From positions 1,081,906-1,095,891 of the forward strand of contig CAMPET010000001.1 of NCBI GenBank assembly GCA_946803715.1: 13,986 nucleotides of DNA, in the 5' to 3' direction. Source of the stretch: Beroe ovata (lineage: Eukaryota; Ctenophora; Nuda; Beroida; Beroidae). Below are positions 9,121 through 13,986 of this stretch, piece after piece (position 1 is the first letter of the stretch; the number at the start of each line of letters is the position of its first letter). A model generated the notes under the pieces. That model did not search any database, was not told where the DNA came from, and was given only the letters and a program-made list of their open reading frames with translations. The position numbers were made by a program, and so were the translations under genes.

Positions 9121-9175
9121 CTTTTGACGAAGGAAAACTTGTGTTTTTGCCGTCTATCTAACCCTCTCCTCTCAC

Positions 9176-9289
9176 CTGTCTATCTCCTTTGAAAGTGGTG
9201 TTGAGGGAGTTCATGTCGAAAATGTCGGGGTTGTAGGATTTCCCGTCCGCTGTCGTCGTGTGTTCCAGCATCTCCTGGTGTCTTGGGTG
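9176..9289 (-). CDS. Internal coding exon, 38 codons, unknown protein
   Basis: This is the best-supported coding sequence in the window. On the minus strand it begins after CCCTCCCTCTCTTCAG, a near-ideal acceptor, and ends at GACAG|GTGAGAGG, a near-ideal donor. It is 114 bp, so phase 0 at both ends, and only that frame is open; the other two contain stops. About 71% of third codon positions are G or C, well above the surrounding sequence. The peptide starts HPRHQEMLEHTTTADGK, continues through SYNPDIFDMNSL and ends NTTFKGDRQ. NTT could be an N-glycosylation sequon if the protein is secreted, but no signal or membrane segment lies in this exon. I do not recognise the family. Downstream it could join the phase-0 acceptor at 7079. 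No convincing upstream exon is visible between 9290 and the window end. Confidence 0.85.
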
Positions 9290-9948
9290 CTGAAGAGAGG
9301 GAGGGGTCAGTTTATGTGAGTTGTAGAATATAGAATGTTATTGAGGCTTTTTCCCGCCGTTTTTGGGGTATGGAAGAAATAATTCGGAAGATTTCTGAAC
9401 TCCAGAAGTTACTTGGGACACCAGGGATATTCTAATGAGAGTAGATCGGATGGCACTGTAATCGTGAACTATTCTGAGCACTACACTATATTATCCTCCT
9501 ATAAGCACGTGACAACACCCCATTCTAACATACCTATATTGCTATATCATATTGATACACGTGTTGTGTTGGATGATACTGACTTGAGCAATGAGCATGT
9601 TCAACACACAACTGTGGCACACCCTGGCACACTCCTCATCCTGGCACGCTCTCTCTCTCTCTCTCCTCGTATCCTGGCACACATCGAGTTACGATCAGTG
9701 GTAGAAACGACAAATATCTCTAAAATTAGGTGGAAAAATTCTAGTTGTCTGTCATAGTTTTCACCTGATTTGCACTTAATTTCGTTGGAGTGAACTTTAA
9801 TCAAAACACCACTTTTTAAGTACTGAATCGTGATTAAATTTCCAAAACACATCCTTAATTTTGACTAACATCATGTTAAAACTCCACNACCCAAACAATT
9901 TCAATTGTTTTTGACTATAATAACCTCATATAGATATCGATGGTACCG
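9290..9948. other. Non-coding stretch with CT run and CCTGGCAC words
   Basis: Presumed intron upstream of the minus-strand exon. The word CCTGGCAC recurs three times between about 9623 and 9680, with a CT run at 9649-9665 among the copies. A minus-strand 83-codon frame (9601-9852) starts at a true ATG but reads through the CT run as a Glu/Arg repeat, and I do not accept it as a gene. E-boxes occur at 9506-9511 and 9558-9563. Confidence 0.5.
9888..9888. other. Single-base N (assembly gap or join)
   Basis: One N in unique sequence, ACTCCACNACCC. The word TTTTGACTA lies on both sides within about 35 bp, a weak hint of overlapping ends. Confidence 0.9.
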
Positions 9949-10008
9949 CTTATAGATACTACTTAGATAGTACTTATAGATAATACTTAGATAGATAGAT
10001 AGGTAGAT
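9949..10008. repeat. 24-bp tandem pair running into a TAGA microsatellite
   Basis: CTTATAGATACTACTTAGAT at 9949 recurs at 9973 with few changes (period 24), then decays into TAGATAGATAGATAGG from 9988. The unit probably expanded from the tetranucleotide. Confidence 0.85.
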
Positions 10009-10298
10009 GATCGATTCATTGGAGGACCAAATGGGGATGTTATAATTATCATTATCAGTACTGAGAAGCAAGACGTGCAACTGCAATGAGTTCGTCATCT
10101 TGTCATTGTACCGGGTACCCTGTCACTTGTCAGTTGTCAGTCATATATAAAGCATCACATAAATCGTTGGACAACGATCCAGAGATGCAGCTATAGACAG
10201 TGCAATAGAAACGTTATCAGGTCATGTGACCCGATTAAGTCAAGTGATACAGCAGTAATGTAAAGGGCGGTTCACATCACCCTCTACCGCCGTAATGA
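10009..10298. other. No supportable gene
   Basis: Contains a GTCATGTGAC near 10219, an E-box-like word with CATGTG in place of CACGTG. No open frame or repeat is worth calling. Confidence 0.55.
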
Positions 10299-10403
10299 GT
10301 TGGGTATTCCAGTCATGCACGGAAAACCCAAGTCGCGAATACCCAACGGGAACAATTCTGTTGGGTATTGGCGACGTTGGGTTTTCTAGACGTTGGGTAT
10401 TCC
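10299..10403. repeat. GTTGGGTATT motif cluster forming a 65-nt hairpin
   Basis: Four GTTGGGTATT copies occur: plus at 10299, minus in 10338-10347, plus at 10360 and plus at 10392. The inner pair extends into an inverted repeat. The arm at 10322-10347 (GAAAACCCAA, GTCGC, GAATACCCAAC) pairs with 10360-10386 apart from one single-base bulge and one mismatch, around a 12-base loop. The size and near-complete stem resemble a small pre-miRNA or the ends of a short foldback element. There is no pairing outside the stem and no target-site duplication that I can see. Confidence 0.75.
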
Positions 10404-10696
10404 GTACTGTTTCGATGGTCCCGCTTATCGAATGACATCATCGGCAAACTAATCAGAGTTTATCCTTGTGAAGGCATGATGATGCCACGTCGGAGCGTTA
10501 GCAGCACATGAACTCGATAGCGCATTAAACTATGAATGGAAATCACTCAGCTTTTGACTCATATCTCTTAAGTAGCTGCAGAGTCACGACCCAGACCGTG
10601 CTGACTGTGAGCTGTGTTTTTTAGCATTGCCGACTGGCGGAGAATACCCACACCGCTCCCTACCTCATCCACTGTTCTGCTACTGGGGGTATCTTG
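10404..10696. other. No firm gene; weak acceptor-bounded open patch
   Basis: The plus strand has a good-looking acceptor, CTGAC then TGTGAGCTGTGTTTTTTAG, ending at 10624. It is followed by about 65 GC-rich bases before the CA repeat. All three frames are open and the only donor (GGGG|GTATCT) is weak, so I do not call an exon. Confidence 0.45.
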
Positions 10697-10735
10697 CACA
10701 CACACACACACACACACACGAACACACACGAACAC
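10697..10735. repeat. CA microsatellite with CGAA interruptions
   Basis: A CA run from 10697 is interrupted twice by CGAA. Predicted open frames here encode His/Thr or Cys/Val repeats only. Confidence 0.95.
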
Positions 10736-10953
10736 TCTTCGCTCTTCTTTATCGAACTTCATGAGGTTCTGCGATCAATTTCCCATCGGTGTAACAAGTC
10801 CCATTTATGTAGCAAGTTGTATAAATTTGCTGTAGACACAATCGTAAAGGCGTTGATCTAAGCGATAAACCTTATCCTACCAGGGTACACTCCACCACAT
10901 TTATTAGAGCAGAGACCACATTTCACTCAAAAACACTCCTTTTGTCCGTACAG

Positions 10954-11097
10954 GGCGACATGAAGTCTATGAACAAGCGCAAGACGGGCACAACCCTGCC
11001 GCATATAAACCACAGGATTGCACCAGATTATTGCAGGTCTCTCTCTCACTCTCTGATGGGTCACGTGATGGGTTATACGGGGGAAATATACTGGTAA
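10954..11097 (+). CDS. Candidate exon, 47 codons, basic peptide
   Basis: The plus-strand acceptor CTCCTTTTGTCCGTACAG opens a phase-0 frame beginning GDMKSMNKRKTGTTLPH and continuing to a TAA at 11095-11097 (47 codons). Third positions are about 64% G/C, higher in the first 21 codons. The frame could end at the stop as a terminal exon, at the donor CTG|GTAAAC (11093), or earlier at GCAG|GTCTCT (11036), after which the bases become CT-repeat-like. An antisense frame (10927-11154) is open over the same bases, but its codon use is less biased. The N-terminal part is basic (Lys/Arg). No family is recognised. It lies on the opposite strand from the exon at 9176-9289, so it would be a different gene. 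Confidence 0.38.
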   Translation, partial: GDMKSMNKRKTGTTLPHINHRIAPDYCRSLSHSLMGHVMGYTGEIYW

Positions 11098-11584
11098 ACG
11101 CACAGAGTAAACATCCACAATATTATAATGATGATGATCAATGTGCATGTGCATGTGTGTACGACTTTGATCCTAACTACCTATGTGGTAGTACAGAGAG
11201 AGAGAGAGTTATATATGTGACCACAAGATGCCAATAGATTTGTTGTTTTGGCGAAGGAGTAGAATTTGGGCTGCTCAGAATCATAGAAACAATATCCAAG
11301 TAACATCGAGTAGTCTCCACAGACGATGGCATTTAACAACTTCCTCAGGATTCACAGAGTAACTTTAGTTAGTACTTAGTAGTTTCGCATCAAGATATGT
11401 ATATAAACCCGATTTTCACCTGTTATCACATTGGAATAATTCCCGTTTTTTGCATCCACGTTTAATTTTCCTCTAAACCCTGATTTACATAATAATAACA
11501 GAGCAGCTCTCCTCACTACCTCCGACTTTAATGAAAAAGCTCATTTTCACTTGGGGAGTGTGAAAATTTGAGCTCCACTCTGCG
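11098..11584. other. Non-coding, with a short hairpin
   Basis: Includes a GA run near 11200 and a hairpin at 11538-11574, AGCTCATTTTCAC pairing with GTGAAAATTTGAGCT across a 9-base loop with two unpaired bases. It is not a histone-type stem-loop. No gene is seen. Confidence 0.55.
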
Positions 11585-11664
11585 CGCGTGCGTGGGATGA
11601 CACTGTCATGTGGTATGTCACGTGTCCCACTGAGTGGTTGTCATGACAACGACTGTCGCACGCG
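11585..11664. promoter_or_regulatory. Promoter-like module: E-box and perfect X-box inside an 8-bp inverted repeat
   Basis: CGCGTGCG (11585-11592) and CGCACGCG (11657-11664) flank an E-box CACGTG (11619-11624) and GTTGTCATGACAAC (11637-11650). The last is a perfect 14-bp palindrome that fits the RFX X-box consensus. The block is CpG-rich within AT-rich DNA. No start codon with a clear exon follows on either side, so the target gene is unknown. Confidence 0.42.
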
Positions 11665-11712
11665 ATTCTTGAAAGTAGGACGAGAGAATTTTGAGAAAAA
11701 TTTGTGACGAAC

Positions 11713-11737
11713 ATCTGGACTCTCATAAAGTCCAGAT
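11713..11737. repeat. Short perfect hairpin
   Basis: ATCTGGACT (11713-11721) and AGTCCAGAT (11729-11737) are perfect 9-bp arms around a 7-base loop. There is no T-run after it, and a bacterial-type terminator is not expected here. Confidence 0.7.
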
Positions 11738-12229
11738 ACCATCAAGAACCATTTACCCAGTCGAGAAATTTAGGAGATGAGTAAAAAACCTAACATTTTA
11801 TGGAAGTTTCTACTGGATTAGTAGAAAAATCTCGCCAAAACAGTGCTCAACTTCTTAGAACAAGAAGGAGCTGTATGGAAGTTTCTAGAATTTTTTACCA
11901 TTGTGATGCCTTGATCGAATCAACATCGTCAACGAACAACGTGATGGATTATTTGTTGATTATACCTACTGTGTCATTGTTTCCATTGATCATAACGCAT
12001 TAACGACACAATCCTGCAGAAAACTTTTTCATTGACAAGCTATTATAGCTCCAACTTATTTTCTCCATATTTTTGTTGCAACGGAATGAATATTGAAATG
12101 ACAAGTGGTCCAAACATTAGCATTGGTGCTGTTCAATCAGTAGACAGTTGTACATATAGAGGTTAACTCTCTTTATCATAATACGGGCAACAGCTGTTAC
12201 CAAGTTCACACCACTGATGGTAATAAAAA
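11738..12229. other. No supportable gene
   Basis: The word TATGGAAGTTTCTA occurs near 11799 and 11874. It lies inside a 67-codon plus frame (11800-12003) that shows no codon bias and that I treat as chance. Confidence 0.55.
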
Positions 12230-12251
12230 GCACAATATAAGCACAATATAA
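12230..12251. repeat. 11-bp tandem repeat, two copies
   Basis: GCACAATATAA at 12230-12240 is repeated exactly at 12241-12251, just before an ATG at 12254 that opens a 62-codon frame. Confidence 0.93.
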
Positions 12252-12503
12252 AGATGAGGTGGTTCCTCTGGTACGGGTACCAGGTGGTCCAAGCTGGTGC
12301 AGCACAGAGTTACCATTGTCCTGGAATATTATTCGGATTACGCGCCAACCTGTCTACTAAAAATTTACTAAATTTCATCCAAATCAGCACGCGATATGAC
12401 ACTGTTTTGGGGTTTTTGGATGAAAGCTATATTCTACCATGAAGATTAGACACATGAATTGTATGTGCACAATGAAACATAGTAACCATGGGTCATATAA
12501 CGC
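12252..12503. other. No firm gene; one small ATG-initiated frame
   Basis: The frame at 12254-12442 (plus, 62 codons, starting MRWFLWYGYQVVQAGAAQS) has a purine at -3 and a hydrophobic start that could pass for a signal peptide. The remainder has no codon bias and no cysteine pattern. The length is within chance expectation, so I do not call it. Confidence 0.4.
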
Positions 12504-12575
12504 GTTGTCATGACACCACGTGACATGTCACAACGACCCGTGATTGGCTGTTGAGCTGTTAGAAGCGCATGTGCG
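12504..12575. promoter_or_regulatory. Promoter-like module: X-box-like site, E-box, CCAAT box, NRF1-like site
   Basis: In order: GTTGTCATGACACC (12504-12517, one mismatch from the X-box palindrome at 11637), CACGTG (12517-12522), ATTGGCT (12543-12549, reverse CCAAT box) and GCGCATGTGCG (12565-12575, close to the NRF1 site GCGCATGCGC). The make-up parallels the module at 3592-3667. On the plus side it is followed at once by a long open stretch (12582-12776). Confidence 0.45.
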
Positions 12576-12581
12576 TTTTAG

Positions 12582-12904
12582 AAGCGAGTAGACTGGAGTG
12601 ATTTAGAAGGGGTGATACGGACAGTAATTGGTGCTACCGCGTGTACTAACCCAGGAACACTGCTGCGCGGGCCCAGTAGGAATATAGATCTCCAGTTAGA
12701 GCAACATATGTGGGGGGAGCACCAGATACCTACCTGCACGAGCTACGGGCAGTTACAACAATTAGACAACAAATAATCGGCACTGGATTATCGTTATCAT
12801 CTCCTCGACAATTATCATGGGATTATATTATTCATCCGAATTTGGGGAGAGAGAGAAAGGGGGATTTGATTTTCTGGTCCACAGGAACCATTTTGGGCAT
12901 ATGA
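12582..12904 (+). other. Two overlapping open frames downstream of a promoter-like module
   Basis: Frame 1 is open for 64 codons (12582-12776) but its first ATG is only at 12708, leaving 22 codons starting MWGEHQIPTC. Frame 2 is open from after a TAG near 12677 to the TGA at 12902-12904 and has no ATG early on. Neither has clear splice sites. On the minus strand a strong donor-like GTGCAG|GTAGGTATC lies at about 12728. This may be 5' untranslated sequence, an exon I cannot place, or chance. Confidence 0.25.
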
Positions 12905-13319
12905 TTGAGTGAGTTGCCTAGGATGCTACTCTTTGATGTGTAGCGATGTCACAGTGTGACAGACGGATGTGTGCAAGATTCCAGACACCATGACAGCCAC
13001 AAAAGGGAATTGTCAATTGCTATCTTGATTGTGACACACATGACAGGAATTTCACTTGGATTTAGTGAAGCGATGCACACACACATACTGCACTCGTCCA
13101 CTCATTCAGGATTGAGAGGAGGTAGAATTAAAATCATGATTTGAGAGTATTTTAATCTATTCGCTTTTTTAAATCGCAGTCCAAAAAGACATGGCCCAAT
13201 CATCGCTTGCCATTTCCACCATGCGTTTTCTGCAGTCATGACCTATCACAACTCGATATTCTTATCACGTGATATCTGATTTTCAATGCATGCAGGTTTA
13301 CCACAACTTTTCATGACTC
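12905..13319. other. No supportable gene
   Basis: Contains a chance-length plus frame (12956-13144), an E-box TCACGTGA with its core at 13266-13271, and ordinary mixed sequence. Confidence 0.55.
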
Positions 13320-13568
13320 CACACAATTGCTGACCACTACATGCAATACAGAGAAGTACAGTTCGAACTATTTCGGATTGATCATCCCACGGGATGGTTT
13401 AATCCGGGCTGATAATTGATCAATCAACTCCCCAATTAATTTACTGAATAATGACCATCTCAATCCTGAAGCGATTCCTGGCCATGTAACCACAGCGAAT
13501 ATGATACCAGGCGAAAATGCAGTTGTTGACTAGTCGAACATGTGTGACCAGATAGTTACCATGGTATC
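13320..13568. repeat. Left copy of an about 250-bp direct duplication
   Basis: Begins CACACAATTGCTGACCAC and ends GTTACCATGGTATC. It matches 13570-13825 end to end with about ten substitutions and three indels (about 95-96% identity). The last 14 bases are one mismatch from an X-box palindrome. Confidence 0.96.
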
Positions 13569-13569
13569 N
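13569..13569. other. Single-base N at the exact boundary of the duplication
   Basis: The N sits between the last base of the left copy and the first base of the right copy, which points to a scaffold join and away from an ambiguous base call. Confidence 0.9.
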
Positions 13570-13825
13570 CACACAATTGCTGACCACTACATGCAATACA
13601 GAAAAGTACAGTTCGAACTATTCGGATTGATCATCCCACGGGCTGGTTTAATCCGGGCTGATAATTGATCAATCAACTCTCCAATTGATTGACTGAATAA
13701 TGACCATCACAATCCTGAAGTGATTCCTGGCTATGTGACCACAGCGAATATGATACCAGGCAGATAATGCAGTTGTTGACTAAACACGTGTCGAACATGT
13801 GTGACCAGATAGTTACCATGGTATC
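13570..13825. repeat. Right copy of an about 250-bp direct duplication
   Basis: Same start and end words as the left copy. It differs by a 7-bp insertion that creates ACACGTGT (E-box core 13785-13790), by two single-base indels, and by scattered substitutions, mostly transitions. Confidence 0.96.
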
Positions 13826-13888
13826 CATGACCTCTCCCGATATAGGGTGTTGATGCAAGTTCCCCACATGAACATGATTCCTGTTCCC

Positions 13889-13911
13889 ATGAACAGTGTA
13901 TTCCTGTTCAT
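13889..13911. repeat. Short perfect hairpin
   Basis: ATGAACAG (13889-13896) pairs with CTGTTCAT (13904-13911) across a 7-base loop. ATTCCTGTTC words repeat on either side. Confidence 0.65.
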
Positions 13912-13943
13912 CAGTTACACGGATTCTCAGCCGAGCACACACT

Positions 13944-13985
13944 CCCACACCCACACACCCACACCCACACACCCACACCCACACA
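13944..13985. repeat. 14-bp CA-rich minisatellite at the window edge
   Basis: CCCACACCCACACA is repeated three times without error (13944-13957, 13958-13971, 13972-13985) and is cut by the window end. It is a higher-order form of a CA microsatellite. The minus-strand frame over it (13673-13984) begins in the repeat and is not a gene. Confidence 0.97.
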
Positions 13986-13986
13986 C

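Noticed and set aside
9601-9852. 83-codon minus frame with a true ATG and an internal CAG|GTGAAA donor
   Set aside because: Its second half is a translated CT run (Glu/Arg repeat). AT-biased codons, no promoter-like sequence.
10625-10696. Possible plus-strand exon after a good branch point and pyrimidine tract
   Set aside because: All three frames are open, so no frame can be chosen. The only donor is weak and the CA repeat follows at once.
11538-11574. Histone 3' stem-loop or intrinsic terminator
   Set aside because: The stem sequence does not match the histone consensus, there is no histone frame upstream, and no T-run follows.
12254-12442. 62-codon plus frame starting MRWFLWYGYQ
   Set aside because: A possible signal-like start, but the rest has no coding bias. 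The length is common by chance.
13350-13365. GTTCGAACT, resembling a tRNA B-box, in both copies of the duplication
   Set aside because: No A-box or acceptor-stem pairing at the right distance. The word is a simple palindrome.
1-13986. CRISPR array, integrated phage, insertion sequence or bacterial operon
   Set aside because: No regularly spaced repeats with unique spacers, no transposase or integrase motifs, no packed genes or ribosome binding sites. The tandem repeats are microsatellites and minisatellites.

Overview
This looks like a piece of animal (metazoan) nuclear DNA, probably from an invertebrate. It is roughly 40% GC by eye and full of TG/CA microsatellites. It has no long open reading frame: the longest is 118 codons, about what chance gives at this base composition. 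It contains short, GC-rich open stretches bounded by good GT/AG splice signals. Nothing bacterial or phage-like is visible (no operons, no packed genes). The density of CACGTG E-boxes and RFX-type X-boxes would fit a sponge or another early-branching animal, but this is a guess from style and not an identification.

Gene content. The one exon I trust is on the minus strand at 9176-9289: 38 open codons, a textbook polypyrimidine acceptor and a CAG|GTGAGA donor, with a GC-rich third codon position. A second minus-strand candidate at 6948-7079 has the same acceptor quality, the same phase and the same codon bias, and ends in a stop after a cysteine-rich tail. The two could be consecutive exons of one gene across a 2.1 kb intron. 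Weaker exon candidates lie at 4113-4246 (minus), 2819-3034, 3532-3666 and 10954-11097 (plus). I recognise no protein family in any of them.

Layout. 1-2750 is mostly non-coding with a 32-bp minisatellite. 2750-3700 has a CRE, two weak exon candidates, a CA-rich array and a promoter-like module (two E-boxes, CCAAT, X-box). 3870-4820 holds two long TG arrays, each broken by a single N, around a GC-rich block. 4820-6830 is AT-rich and empty except for a perfect X-box palindrome. 6835-9290 carries the two best exons, an E-box cluster and a possible tRNA-SINE fragment. 9290-11100 has simple repeats, a 65-nt hairpin made of GTTGGGTATT motifs, and a plus-strand exon candidate. 11585-12575 holds two more promoter-like modules. 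13320-13825 is a roughly 95% identical pair of about 250-bp copies meeting exactly at an N. The window ends in a 14-bp CA-rich minisatellite.

The four single Ns and the microsatellites at both ends suggest a short contig or scaffold joined at unresolved points. The 13.3-13.8 kb duplication may be two alleles placed side by side.
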